This document shows, piece after piece, positions 26,083 through 35,213 of a stretch of DNA of 64,000 nucleotides. The translations under genes were made by a program, and so were the position numbers. The notes under the pieces were generated by a model. That model had not been told where the DNA came from. It ran no database searches and saw nothing but the letters and a program-made list of their open reading frames with translations. Source of the DNA: Roseibacillus persicicus (GTDB lineage Bacteria; Verrucomicrobiota; Verrucomicrobiia; Verrucomicrobiales; Akkermansiaceae); the NCBI RefSeq assembly GCF_014651675.1, contig NZ_BMXI01000004.1, positions 248,001 to 312,000 of the forward strand. Direction: 5' to 3'. Every line of letters starts with the position of its first letter. Positions within the stretch are counted from its first letter, which is position 1.

Positions 26083-27207
26083 TCAGCCCCCGACGGTCAT
26101 CAGGCCGAGATACCACTCCCAGATTTTCCATCCTCCAAAAGCCCAGGTCACCCCCGCCAAGGCCAAAAATGGGCCGAATGGCAAGGGTTTGCCCAAGCCA
26201 ACCCGCAACAGCAGGGCACCCAACAGAGCATAGAGAGACGAGCCAAAAAGCGTGAAAATCACCGCAGGCCAGCCCAGAAAGGCCCCGATCATGGCCAACA
26301 AGGGAGGGTCGCCTCCACCCATCGCCTCGCGGGGGCGAACCACTTCTGTTGCCTTCCCAGAAAGCGAACTGATTTCTTCAATCTTGAAAATTTGTTCCCC
26401 GATGGCGACCTGCTCCCCTCTCATCACGAGACTCTCGCCTGCCACTTTCTTGCCATCCACAAGGAAGTCGCAACCATCCATCATAAGCTTGTCGGTGGGC
26501 CGATAGAACATATCACCCCATTCGAAGGCTTCCCCGTCGAGCACGAGGCAGAGCTGACCCATCGGATCGTCCTCCTCCGGCTCGCGCAGTTCCCAATCAA
26601 CCGGCTTTTCAAAAGAAAACTTCTGCTTTCCGAACGCCAGCTTCCCCCCCCAGACCACGAGCTGCAAAACCGCGTAACCCGCTGCAAACCCAACGAGAGC
26701 CTCCCGCCAGCCCGGCCAGCCCAGGTCCGACTTTACCAAAGTCACGAGCTCGGGAAAAAAATAAGCGCCCACAATCGCAAATGCGGCCCCCCACCAAGTC
26801 ATCTTGACCGGAATAATGTAGTGCTCGGCATCAATGAAGGAAATGCTGACCAACAAGGTTAGGAGCACCATCAGGAGAAAGGCCTCGCCCGGCTGCCCGT
26901 TCATCCCAAAGAAATACCAAGCCGCGCCCCACAGAATCATAGTCAAGGCTTCCACCAATACGTAGCGCACCGGAATCTTCATCTTGCATTCGGCGCACTT
27001 GCCCCGCTGCCAGACCCAGGTGAAAATTGGGATATTCCGATACCACGGAATGTCTTTCCGGCAGCCGGGGCAAAACGAACGCTTGGGCTCATTGACCGAC
27101 ATATTGAGCGGCACCCGATAGATCACCACGTTGAGGAACGACCCCACGCAGGCGCCCACGAATAAGACAACAAACCACCAAAACGGACTGCTCCAAGCTA
27201 CGATCAC
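26083..27207 (-). CDS. Prepilin peptidase (A24 family) with inserted cytoplasmic domain
   Basis: A 374-residue polytopic membrane protein that would cleave prepilin or pseudopilin leaders and methylate the new N terminus. The N-terminal DiS_P_DiS region contains VGSFLNVVIYR and two zinc-binding pairs, C-P-G-C and C-A-E-C. The first catalytic Asp lies in FIDAEHYIIP and the second in the GxGD-type motif MGGGDPPLL. Between them is a soluble insertion of about 100 residues (from FGKQKFSFEKP to KATEVVRPRE) that ordinary PilD lacks. No other pilus or secretion gene is nearby. Translation begins at GTG (27205-27207). Confidence 0.88.
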   Translation of the reverse strand: MIVAWSSPFWWFVVLFVGACVGSFLNVVIYRVPLNMSVNEPKRSFCPGCRKDIPWYRNIPIFTWVWQRGKCAECKMKIPVRYVLVEALTMILWGAAWYFFGMNGQPGEAFLLMVLLTLLVSISFIDAEHYIIPVKMTWWGAAFAIVGAYFFPELVTLVKSDLGWPGWREALVGFAAGYAVLQLVVWGGKLAFGKQKFSFEKPVDWELREPEEDDPMGQLCLVLDGEAFEWGDMFYRPTDKLMMDGCDFLVDGKKVAGESLVMRGEQVAIGEQIFKIEEISSLSGKATEVVRPREAMGGGDPPLLAMIGAFLGWPAVIFTLFGSSLYALLGALLLRVGLGKPLPFGPFLALAGVTWAFGGWKIWEWYLGLMTVGG

Positions 27208-27331
27208 GGCGGAAACCTAGCAGCCCACCCCACAACCCCGAACTGAAAAGTTTGGCAGAACGAAATACTTCATCATCCTTCCAGACGCAGGTGCCCCGAG
27301 GGGCTGCCATGCCGATGTAGAACCCTCTTCC

Positions 27332-27358
27332 GATTCAGAAAATAGGCTTTCCTGAATC
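27332..27358. repeat. 7-bp inverted repeat upstream of a small acidic gene
   Basis: GATTCAG and CTGAATC flank 13 bases, and two more A-T pairs can extend the stem after one mismatch. It ends 28 bases before the ATG at 27387. It could be an operator or a leader hairpin; the 179-base gap otherwise shows nothing recognisable. Confidence 0.3.
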
Positions 27359-27386
27359 CTTCCCGCTATTAATAAAAGGCCACCAC

Positions 27387-27635
27387 ATGGACGATCCCGA
27401 AATTCTCGCTCTGCTGCCTGCTATCGAAGAACAACTGACCTCATCGGAAACCCCTTTCGTCGCCAGCACCCTGACGGGTCTGTCGGCTGAAGACGACATC
27501 GAGGAAGAGGAAGCCAAATACATGATCGCCTTTTGCCTCGCTGATGAAATTGAAAAGATGGACCGTGAGGAGCGTCCGTTCGATCTGGAGCGCTACAAGC
27601 TCCTTCTCACCCTTCTGCCTGCTCTGCCCCAATGA
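27387..27635 (+). CDS. Small acidic protein of unknown function
   Basis: An 82-residue, strongly acidic and leucine-rich protein with no signal peptide or membrane segment. Three helices are likely: residues about 4-18, 33-57 (EEEEAKYMIAFCLADEIEKM) and 66-80. The frame has the third-position GC preference of its neighbours and a clean ATG, which supports it as a real gene. I do not recognise the family. It converges with the PEP-CTERM gene at 27696-28346, 60 bases away. Confidence 0.6.
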   Translation: MDDPEILALLPAIEEQLTSSETPFVASTLTGLSAEDDIEEEEAKYMIAFCLADEIEKMDREERPFDLERYKLLLTLLPALPQ

Positions 27636-27695
27636 TTCAGGCCCGGCTCGAGGGTGATGCAGATTTCATCCGATAGAGAGGGAACGAAGCCACCT

Positions 27696-28346
27696 TTATA
27701 GCCTAGTCCACGTTCGGACCCTGGTGTTTATGATCACAAAGGACACCCCAATCGCGAAAAAGAGAGGAAGCTGCGGTTCTGGGATCGTAGCAATGGAAGC
27801 AAGTTCCAGACGCAAGTTCGGCTCAACCCGACTAGCCGAAAATACAATCTCCGCCGGGCTAAAAGTGGACTCACTCGTGAACGCTGAAAACGGGATCTCG
27901 ATTGTTCCAGGCCCCTCCAGAGCAAATAACTCACTTGAAATACTAGATTCCACCCCATCGACAGTGAGGTGATATGAACCTCGCCAAAAACCGGAATCCA
28001 CATAGGAAAAACTCAGTAGGAAAGCGGTGTCTCCACAAGCCAACAGGTCAATCTGGTCTTCAGGCTCGATAGAGTAGCTCAGGGACAAATACCCAAAGTC
28101 GCTGCTCAAGAAGGAAAATGCCGTTGCCTCGGTGTCAACTGTCAGGTTCAGAGGTGCAGACCTCAATGAACTAGCGCTAATCGATCGTCGTCCCCCGAAG
28201 ACCAAAGCAGGATCCAAGCCTTCCTGTGAAATTGAATCCGAGTGATTAAGAGCGAGCCCCCCCACGCTAAAGTCATCGACCGTGATAGCGCCGTTTGAAA
28301 ATCCTGCAGGAAAGAGCAAACCGCAAGCAAGCAAAAGCCTTTTCAT
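27696..28346 (-). CDS. PEP-CTERM-like secreted protein
   Basis: A 216-residue secreted protein. The signal peptide is about 1-19 (MKRLLLACGLLFPAGFSNG). The ectodomain is a predicted beta-sandwich starting ITVDDFS, the same opening as in two other secreted proteins here, and contains GYLSLSYSIEP and FWRGSYHLTVDG. The tail reads IPEPQ, a hydrophobic helix, then a basic stretch RVRTWTR, so it is a degenerate PEP-CTERM signal without the usual RRR cluster. Function is unknown. The gene has lower third-position GC than its neighbours by eye, which may indicate a younger or transferred gene. Confidence 0.75.
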   Translation of the reverse strand: MKRLLLACGLLFPAGFSNGAITVDDFSVGGLALNHSDSISQEGLDPALVFGGRRSISASSLRSAPLNLTVDTEATAFSFLSSDFGYLSLSYSIEPEDQIDLLACGDTAFLLSFSYVDSGFWRGSYHLTVDGVESSISSELFALEGPGTIEIPFSAFTSESTFSPAEIVFSASRVEPNLRLELASIATIPEPQLPLFFAIGVSFVIINTRVRTWTRL

Positions 28347-28503
28347 GAATCTACATTGTATTCACCGATGTGGGAGTGCAAGTTTAAATCTCTCGAGAGT
28401 TTCACGATGCCTCACTTCAGAGAAAAGCCGATTTTCTATCACGTTGGAGACAGCCATTCATTCTCAGTGGTGATGGAAGCTTCTCGGCCGACAAGTCAAT
28501 TGT

Positions 28504-28872
28504 TCAAGACGCGCCAAATGACGATTTCATCATCTGTATCTTCGCAATTCTACGGATTGCCAGGAAAAATATCACCAACCCCAGCCAAGTCAGAAGCGCT
28601 AAGAATCCGCCGTGATTCCTTGAAGCAATGACACCCAGAACCACTAGTGCTGGCAGCACGAAACAATAGAGTAATCCCTTGGTAATGGGTGACTCACTCG
28701 CCTTTAGGCCCAACCACGCAGCCGTGCCCATTGCGATGCCTCCAAAGACTTGCCCGAAGCCCCACGCATCCTCCCCATCAAGGCCAGAGTAGCCAACGGC
28801 GATCAATACACTCACCAGCGTGACCAGGCGCATATATTCTTTTTCCATACTTCGGCGAATCTTGAACTTCAT
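28504..28872 (-). CDS. Small integral membrane protein of unknown function
   Basis: A 122-residue protein with a basic N terminus (MKFKIRRSMEKEY) and four likely membrane helices: about 15-30, 39-57, 65-83 and 89-108. It ends in a basic patch RRIAKIQMMK. No catalytic or transport motif is visible. It is separated from the rhomboid gene by 55 bases on the same strand, so it may be co-transcribed with it. Translation could instead start at Met 9. Confidence 0.6.
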   Translation of the reverse strand: MKFKIRRSMEKEYMRLVTLVSVLIAVGYSGLDGEDAWGFGQVFGGIAMGTAAWLGLKASESPITKGLLYCFVLPALVVLGVIASRNHGGFLALLTWLGLVIFFLAIRRIAKIQMMKSSFGAS

Positions 28873-28927
28873 CTCTCCCGTTAGGTTCTGGGCCCCTCCA
28901 AGAGGGCGGTTGAGGACAGCCTAAGTC

Positions 28928-29677
28928 CTATCCCTTGATTGTATAGAACTCATAGCTCCGGTTTTCCGGCTCTTTTTTCATCATCAGGCGAGCACCCAAA
29001 CCTGCAACCACCCCTGCCACGAATCCCCCGATGTGCGCCGCGTAGGCGACTCCACCGGTTTGCGAATTCTGCCCGACCGTTCCCCATCCACTGAACAGTT
29101 GCATCGCAATCCACATTCCGAGCACCACCACTGCAGGTACTGAGACCATGTGAAAGAGAAAGATTGAGTTGACCCGATTCTTGGGAAAAAGGACCAAATA
29201 AGCGCCCATCACTCCCGAGATGGCACCCGACGCACCTAAATTCGGAATCACACTATCCGGCCCCAGGGCCACCTGCGCGACTGTGGCCGCGATTCCACTG
29301 AAGAGATAGAAGAGCAAGAACTTCATGGGACCAAAACGGTGCTCCACATTGTCCCCGAAAATCCAGAGATAGAGCATGTTCCCGCCGATATGCCCCAAGC
29401 CTCCATGCATAAACATAGCCGAGAAAATTGTGAAGTAGATGAGAGCCGGTCCGGGTGCTTGCGGAACCTCAATCGCCCCCTGTGGCCCCTGCACAATCTG
29501 TGGCTCGACTAAATCCTGGCCAGTGACGATCTCCTTCGGGATCACGCTCCAGCCCAGAGTGAACTCAGGATTCAAGGACTGCCATCCAAAGAGAAGGACA
29601 TTGAGAACAATCAAAGCAATGGTCACTTTACCGGGTCCTATCAAATGACGATCATCATCGCTGAGGGGGAATATCAT
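28928..29677 (-). CDS. Rhomboid-family intramembrane serine protease
   Basis: A 249-residue polytopic protease. The catalytic serine is S150 in GASGAISG and the catalytic histidine is H215 in AAHIGGF; H91, H96 and N100 in MHGGLGHIGGN form the oxyanion-side motif. An extra loop rich in Gln and Pro (about 52-76) lies between the first and second membrane helices. Rhomboids cut membrane-anchored substrates within or beside the bilayer. No substrate is evident, though PEP-CTERM proteins are abundant in this genome. ATG start at 29677 without Shine-Dalgarno. Confidence 0.92.
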   Translation of the reverse strand: MIFPLSDDDRHLIGPGKVTIALIVLNVLLFGWQSLNPEFTLGWSVIPKEIVTGQDLVEPQIVQGPQGAIEVPQAPGPALIYFTIFSAMFMHGGLGHIGGNMLYLWIFGDNVEHRFGPMKFLLFYLFSGIAATVAQVALGPDSVIPNLGASGAISGVMGAYLVLFPKNRVNSIFLFHMVSVPAVVVLGMWIAMQLFSGWGTVGQNSQTGGVAYAAHIGGFVAGVVAGLGARLMMKKEPENRSYEFYTIKG

Positions 29678-29884
29678 GCCTCAGCCTGCGTGATTTCCGG
29701 TCCCTTGCAAAGAGAGGAACGTATCACGAAGAAATCCGGGAATAAATCAGCTCCCGACGCATCCTGCATGGCAACGATAGTTTCTCCTCAGGTGTTCATA
29801 TCTCGAACTCACCCGTTCCGCTCCTGTTTTCCTCTGTTATTTCGAACTTCGCCCGAACAAAAAATTCACCAAAAGCCGCTTTAC

Positions 29885-29900
29885 TTGACCAAAAAGTCAA
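29885..29900. promoter_or_regulatory. TetR-type operator palindrome upstream of the efflux operon
   Basis: TTGAC and GTCAA flank six bases (CAAAAA), a symmetric 16-bp site 15 bases before the TetR-family start. Spacing and symmetry fit a TetR dimer, so autoregulation of the whole operon is likely (inference). The rest of the 238-base gap to the rhomboid gene shows no gene. Confidence 0.6.
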
Positions 29901-29915
29901 ATAGCTTGCCCGCGC

Positions 29916-30545
29916 ATGGGACGAACCTCTACAGCCCCCCTTCAGCTTCAGGAAGCTCTCATCGAGCTTATCTGGGAGCAGAGCTACGCCCACGTCACCA
30001 TCGATGCCATCTGTGAGAAGGCCAAGGTGAAGAAGGGCTCTTTCTATTACTTTTACAAATCGAAGGGAGCACTCGCTCTCGACGCCTTTGATCATCATTG
30101 GGAAACAGTGAGCCGTCCCAACCTCGATAGAATTTTTTCCGTCTCCAAACCTCCCCAGCAGAGACTGCAGGATTGGCTTTCCTTCGGGTATCAAAAGGTG
30201 CTCACCCAAAAAAAAGAACAAGGGCAAATCAAAGGCTGCCCTTTCTTCAACATCGGTCAAGAGACCAGCAAAATCGAACCCGAAGTGAGCGCCAAGATCG
30301 GTGACTTCCTCTCCCACTTCGTCAATTACATCGCCGCCACCTTGCGCGATGCCAAAGAATCGTCCCAGCCTGAAATCAAAGACCCCGAAGCTTTGGCCCG
30401 AACCATTTTCAGCTTGGCCCAAGGGAGCCTGACGCAAGCGCGCATTCTCAATTCTCCGGCTCCCCTCGCGGATTTGCCCGAAGCCGTTTCTCGACTATCA
30501 GGTCTAGAAATTGCGTCTCATCCAAAAGAAATTCTCACCGCCTAA
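29916..30545 (+). CDS. TetR/AcrR-family transcriptional regulator
   Basis: A 209-residue repressor. The N-terminal TetR helix-turn-helix is clear: YAHVTIDAICEKAKVKKGSFYYFYKSKGALA at about 24-54. The C-terminal ligand-binding domain is variable, with the GCPFFNIGQETS motif common in one AcrR subgroup. It is the first gene of an efflux operon (MFP, RND pump and outer-membrane factor follow on the same strand, starting 36 bases downstream). It probably represses the operon through the palindrome at 29885-29900 and is released by a pump substrate. Confidence 0.92.
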   Translation: MGRTSTAPLQLQEALIELIWEQSYAHVTIDAICEKAKVKKGSFYYFYKSKGALALDAFDHHWETVSRPNLDRIFSVSKPPQQRLQDWLSFGYQKVLTQKKEQGQIKGCPFFNIGQETSKIEPEVSAKIGDFLSHFVNYIAATLRDAKESSQPEIKDPEALARTIFSLAQGSLTQARILNSPAPLADLPEAVSRLSGLEIASHPKEILTA

Positions 30546-30581
30546 CCAAGGCAGACTCTCAATTCACCCGTTCAACACACC

Positions 30582-31829
30582 ATGACCCCGGAACCATCCG
30601 CACAACCTCAATCGAAAAACGGCCTGGGAGGCCGTATTCTCCTGTTCCTCTTTCTCGCTGTCCTGTTGGCAGTGGGAGTCTGGATCGGACTACGAACTCT
30701 CCAAAAAACCAAAACCGTCGGCGAAGAGCAAGGCGGGGGCGGTGCGCCGCAAGGCCCCCCACCCTCCGCAGTAGACGTGATACCGGTCCAACTGGTTTCA
30801 TCCCAGAATACCCACCGGGTTGTGGGTTCCATTCGGGCGGTTAGCCGCGCTGATGTCGCTGCCCGCGAGGAAGGAGCCCTCACCGAAATCTTCGTCGACG
30901 AAGGTGACACCATTGAGAAACACCAAATCCTCGCCCGCCTCGATCCCCGCCGTCTCGAAGCCCAGATGGCACAGGCTCAAGCGACTCTCACCGCAGCCCG
31001 CTCCCTCATCGCCCAGCGCGAGGCCGAGCAAGCACGCAGCACTACCGACCTGAAGATGAAGCGCAGCCTTTTCGAACAAAGCGCTATCTCCCAAGCCGAA
31101 TTGCTCGACGCCGAACGCTCCTTCAAAGTTGCTGACTCGCAGGAAAAAGCAGCACGGGATTCCCTCACTGCTGCTGCGGCGGCTCTGAAGCTCCTCGACG
31201 TGCGCAAGCAGGACCTCGTCATCCGTTCCCCCTTCGATGCCCGAGTGGTATCCCGTCACGCGGAGTTGGGCGAATGGCTACGCGCTGGCGACCCGGCCTT
31301 CACCATCATCACTTCTAACAAGGTCGAAGCTTGGCTCCAGGTTCCCGAGCGCTTTGCCGGGATGATTGAGCAGGGTGATATTGAAGTCGAGGCCGCTGGC
31401 CAAACCTTCACCGCCACCAATCTCCGGACGGTGCCCGAGGCCAACAACTCAACCCGGGTGATGACCGTCATTGCGGATATCGCCGATCCTGAGAACGTGC
31501 TTTTGCCCGGTCTCTCGGTCACCGCCAACCTCCCCGTCACTGACGATTCCCAACGTCTCGCGGTGCCCAGTGACGCGCTCGTCACGACCTACGCCGGTCG
31601 CGCCATCTACCGGGCCAACACCCGTGAGAATAACCTTCCGATCGCCGAGCAATTGCCCGTCACTTTCCTTTTCCAACAGGATGGTCTCGCCTTTATCGAA
31701 TGCGAAGGACTGGAACCCGGTGACTTGGTTGTCACCGACGGCAACGAGCGTCTCCGCAGCGGAGCCTCCCTGATGTTACCGCCCCCGGCGCAAGCCTCCA
31801 ACGAAAGCCCGGACGCCGCGAACCTCTAA
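30582..31829 (+). CDS. RND efflux periplasmic adaptor (membrane fusion protein)
   Basis: A 415-residue HlyD/AcrA-type adaptor. A membrane anchor at about 18-41 follows a short cytoplasmic tail. A Gly/Pro-rich linker (GGGGAPQGPPP) leads to the barrel-sandwich half-motif (AAREEGALTEIFVDEGDTI, lipoyl-like), an alpha-hairpin of about 100 residues rich in Ala and Gln, the second half-motif (IRSPFDARVVSRHAELGEWLRAGD), a beta-barrel, and the membrane-proximal domain. It bridges the RND pump to the outer-membrane channel. The pump gene begins 12 bases after its stop, consistent with one operon. Confidence 0.93.
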   Translation: MTPEPSAQPQSKNGLGGRILLFLFLAVLLAVGVWIGLRTLQKTKTVGEEQGGGGAPQGPPPSAVDVIPVQLVSSQNTHRVVGSIRAVSRADVAAREEGALTEIFVDEGDTIEKHQILARLDPRRLEAQMAQAQATLTAARSLIAQREAEQARSTTDLKMKRSLFEQSAISQAELLDAERSFKVADSQEKAARDSLTAAAAALKLLDVRKQDLVIRSPFDARVVSRHAELGEWLRAGDPAFTIITSNKVEAWLQVPERFAGMIEQGDIEVEAAGQTFTATNLRTVPEANNSTRVMTVIADIADPENVLLPGLSVTANLPVTDDSQRLAVPSDALVTTYAGRAIYRANTRENNLPIAEQLPVTFLFQQDGLAFIECEGLEPGDLVVTDGNERLRSGASLMLPPPAQASNESPDAANL

Positions 31830-31841
31830 TTTTCCGTTTCC

Positions 31842-34800
31842 TTGAATTCCCTTATCTCAGCCGCATTGCGGCAACCGATCAGCGTCACGGTCGCGGTCTT
31901 CCTCGCCGTCTTTTCCGGCATTCTGGCCATCGCCCTGGTCCCCGTGCGAATGACGCCCGAGGTCTCTTCCGTGGTGGTCTCGGTCACCACCAACTGGGAG
32001 TCCGCTTCCGCCGAAGAAATCGAATCCGATATCATCGAAGAGCAGGAAAAAGTGCTCGGCGAAGTCACTGGATTGACCTCCATGATTTCGACCTCCGCGG
32101 CGGGGCAAGGCTCCATCCGTTTGGAGTTCGAGACCGGCACCGACATTGAGAAAGCCAATGCGGAAGTGCTGCAAAAGCTCGACGAAGTTCCCGGCTATCC
32201 CGACGGCGTGCTGCAACCGGTCGTCGAACCCATCGACATCGAGTCCGTGGACTGGATCGCATGGGCCGGCATCTCATCCTCCGACCCCGCCTTTCCGGCC
32301 GAAACTCTTTACGACCTGATGGAAAGACGCATCAAGCCTCGCTTGGAGCGCATCGAAGGCATCTCCCAAGTCGGGATGCGTGGAGCGGTGCAGTCGGAGC
32401 TTCACATCCGGGTCGATCCCGAAGCCCTCGCCCAACGCGGCATCACCTACTCCCAATTGCGGTCCGCGATTCAGAGCGCCAACGCCAACTTCTCGGGAGG
32501 GCGCATCGTGGATGGCAAGCGCGACCTGCGACTACGGTCCACGGGACGCTTCGAAGATCTCGATTCCATCAAAGAGACCGTCATCCTGCGCACTCCGGAA
32601 GGTCAAGTCACCGTGGCCGACATTGCTACGGTCGAAATGGCCTACAAGGAGCCCACCTCCTGGGTGCGGGCACGGGGCCAGCGGATGCCGTTCTTCAACT
32701 TCCAGTTGCAACGCGGCGCCAACCTTTTGGAGACCATGGGCTTGTTGAAAGCAGAGTTTGATTTGCTCAACGAACCCGGCGGCCTGTTGGAACAAGAAGC
32801 CCGCGAACTGGGTCTCAACGGCACCTTGGAGATCGTGCAGACCTACGACTCCACCACCTACGTTGAGGACGCCATTGCCTTGGTGAAATCCAACATTCTG
32901 GTGGGAGGAATTCTTGCCACCATCACCCTTCTCTTCTTCCTGCGCTCCATTCGGACGGTGGGAATCATTGCGATTGCAATTCCGGTTTCCATCGTTTCTT
33001 CCCTGGTCGTTCTTGTGTTGTTAGGACGCTCCATCAACATCATTTCCCTCGCCGGTCTGGCCTTTGCCATTGGGATGGTCGTGGACAACGCCATTGTGGT
33101 GATTGAGAACATCTATCGCCACCTGGAGATGGGCAAGAAGGTGCGCCAAGCAGCCTTGGAAGGCACGCAGGAAGTGGCCGGCGCGGTGCTGGCCTCCACC
33201 ATGACGACCTTGATCGTCTTCGCCCCCATCCTGATGATTCAGGAAACCGCAGGGCAACTCTTCCGCGACATCGCGCTCGCCATCATGGCCGCAGTGGGAC
33301 TTTCGCTCATCGTCTCTCTGACCGTGATTCCGACAGCAGCGGCCCGCTTCCTGCGGGAGAAGTCGAACAACGAGGAAAAGAGCGCCTTTGACAAAGCCTT
33401 CGACAATCCGTTCTTCAAAATCCTGGGACTCCCCTTCGCGCCCCTGATGTGGCTCTTCAACCACATGCCCAACATGGTGGCCAATATCATCGGGAAGATT
33501 AACGCCAACTGGCTCACCCGCGTTTTCGTAGTGGTGGGCTTCACTGCCCTGACTCTCTTTGGGACGGTCAAGCTCCTGCCACCCCGCGACTACCTGCCCA
33601 CAGGTAACCGGGAGTTGGTGCTGAGTCTTCTTTTCCCGCCGCCGACCTACAACTTGGAGCAGCTTTCCGATATCGGAACCCGCATCGAGGACAAGGTCCG
33701 ACCCTATTGGGAAGCGACCCCCGACAAGTTCCAAATCGAGTCCGTCCGGCGCGGAGAGTTCTCCGACGGTGTCGACAATCGCACCGAGGTCCCGGTCTTC
33801 CCCCCGGACCCTGTTCGCCCGCCGACCGTCTTGCCGCCCAAGATTGAACACTACTTCCTCGTCTCCTTCGAAGGACGGATGTTCCAGGTCGTTCGCTCCG
33901 GGGATAAGAAGCGCGCGGTAGACTCCAAATACCTCCTGCAAGAAGCCATCAGCGGCATCCCCGACACCCGTGGCTTCGCCTTCCAAGCTCCTCTCTTCCG
34001 TATTGCCGGAACCACCGGTTCTGCCATCAAGATCGACATTCAAGGCAATGACCTCGAATCCATCAGCAGCACGGCGGGGACCTTCTTGGGTGCGTTGGTT
34101 GGTAAGTTTGGCCCCTATAGTATCCAATCCTCACCACCCAATTTCGCCCTCCCAGTCGAAGAAGTTCGCATCGTGCCAGATGATGAGCGCTTGCGCGAAA
34201 ACGGCCTGACGCGCACCGACTTGGGTCTCGCGACCCAGGCTGCCGGGGAAGGCATCCTCCTTTTCCGCGACTACGAACAAAACGGCGAACTCAAGGACAT
34301 CAAGCTCATCAACCAGGGCACCTTCTCCGAGCGTCCTTTCGAGAGTTTGCTCGACACTCCAGTCGCCACCGCCACTGGTGCGGTGACCGATCTCCGCTCC
34401 CTTTCCGCGATTAAGCGGGTGCAGGGTCCCGATCAGATTCGTCACGTGGACCGTTTGCGGGCGGTTACCCTGGAGGTCACTCCCCCCGCAGGATTGGCCT
34501 TGGAAACAGCCATCGCCCAAGTGGATGAACTGGTTCAAGAGCTGAAAAAATCAGGCCAAGTCGCTCCCGGCGTCACGGTCGAGATTGCCGGCTCAGCCGG
34601 ACCTTTGGCGGAAATCACTACTGCTCTGGTCGGAGACGGAACTTTCTTCAAGACCCTTACCTCCAGCGTCGTGTTAGCCCTCTTCGTGATTTATCTTTTG
34701 CTGGTGATTCTTTTCCAAAGCTGGTCCTACCCGCTGGTGATTTTGCTTTCGGTTCCCTTGGCAACCTTCGGGGGCTTCCTTGGCCTCTTCCTGGTCCACA

Positions 34801-35207
34801 AGTGGTCACTCTCCGACCCCTACATGCCGGTTCAGCAACTCGACGTCTTGACCATGCTCGGCTTCATCATCTTGGCCGGAATCGTGGTGAACAATGCCAT
34901 CCTCATCGTTCACCAGACTTTGAACTTCATGAAGGAAGATCCGAACATGATTCCAGACGAAGCGATTCGGGAGTCCGTTCGCTCCCGCGTGCGGCCCATC
35001 CTGATGGCGACCCTCACTTCCGTGGGCGGAATGCTGCCCCTGGTGGTGCTTCCCGGTAGCGGTTCGGAGCTCTATCGCGGACTTGGTGCCGTGGTGGTCG
35101 GAGGCCTTGCGGTCTCGACGATCTTTACTATGTTTCTCGTTCCAGCCGTTCTGAGTATCGTCTTGAACCTGACCAAGAAAGTCACTTCCCACACCGCCAA
35201 CGCCTAA
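31842..35207 (+). CDS. RND-family efflux pump permease (AcrB/HAE1-like)
   Basis: A 1121-residue proton-driven exporter. TM1 is near residues 12-31 (PISVTVAVFLAVFSGILAIAL). The TM4 proton-relay motif is GMVVDNAIVVIENIYRH with D415 and N416. Two large periplasmic loops follow TM1 and TM7, and the second internal repeat has GIVVNNAILIVHQTLNFM. Length is slightly above the usual 1030-1060, due to an extended region after the first membrane bundle (about 505-575). The start is TTG at 31842; there is no ATG upstream in frame, and translation from TTG gives the expected MNSLISAALRQP beginning. Substrate is unknown. Confidence 0.93.
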   Translation: MNSLISAALRQPISVTVAVFLAVFSGILAIALVPVRMTPEVSSVVVSVTTNWESASAEEIESDIIEEQEKVLGEVTGLTSMISTSAAGQGSIRLEFETGTDIEKANAEVLQKLDEVPGYPDGVLQPVVEPIDIESVDWIAWAGISSSDPAFPAETLYDLMERRIKPRLERIEGISQVGMRGAVQSELHIRVDPEALAQRGITYSQLRSAIQSANANFSGGRIVDGKRDLRLRSTGRFEDLDSIKETVILRTPEGQVTVADIATVEMAYKEPTSWVRARGQRMPFFNFQLQRGANLLETMGLLKAEFDLLNEPGGLLEQEARELGLNGTLEIVQTYDSTTYVEDAIALVKSNILVGGILATITLLFFLRSIRTVGIIAIAIPVSIVSSLVVLVLLGRSINIISLAGLAFAIGMVVDNAIVVIENIYRHLEMGKKVRQAALEGTQEVAGAVLASTMTTLIVFAPILMIQETAGQLFRDIALAIMAAVGLSLIVSLTVIPTAAARFLREKSNNEEKSAFDKAFDNPFFKILGLPFAPLMWLFNHMPNMVANIIGKINANWLTRVFVVVGFTALTLFGTVKLLPPRDYLPTGNRELVLSLLFPPPTYNLEQLSDIGTRIEDKVRPYWEATPDKFQIESVRRGEFSDGVDNRTEVPVFPPDPVRPPTVLPPKIEHYFLVSFEGRMFQVVRSGDKKRAVDSKYLLQEAISGIPDTRGFAFQAPLFRIAGTTGSAIKIDIQGNDLESISSTAGTFLGALVGKFGPYSIQSSPPNFALPVEEVRIVPDDERLRENGLTRTDLGLATQAAGEGILLFRDYEQNGELKDIKLINQGTFSERPFESLLDTPVATATGAVTDLRSLSAIKRVQGPDQIRHVDRLRAVTLEVTPPAGLALETAIAQVDELVQELKKSGQVAPGVTVEIAGSAGPLAEITTALVGDGTFFKTLTSSVVLALFVIYLLLVILFQSWSYPLVILLSVPLATFGGFLGLFLVHKWSLSDPYMPVQQLDVLTMLGFIILAGIVVNNAILIVHQTLNFMKEDPNMIPDEAIRESVRSRVRPILMATLTSVGGMLPLVVLPGSGSELYRGLGAVVVGGLAVSTIFTMFLVPAVLSIVLNLTKKVTSHTANA

Positions 35208-35213
35208 CAACCT

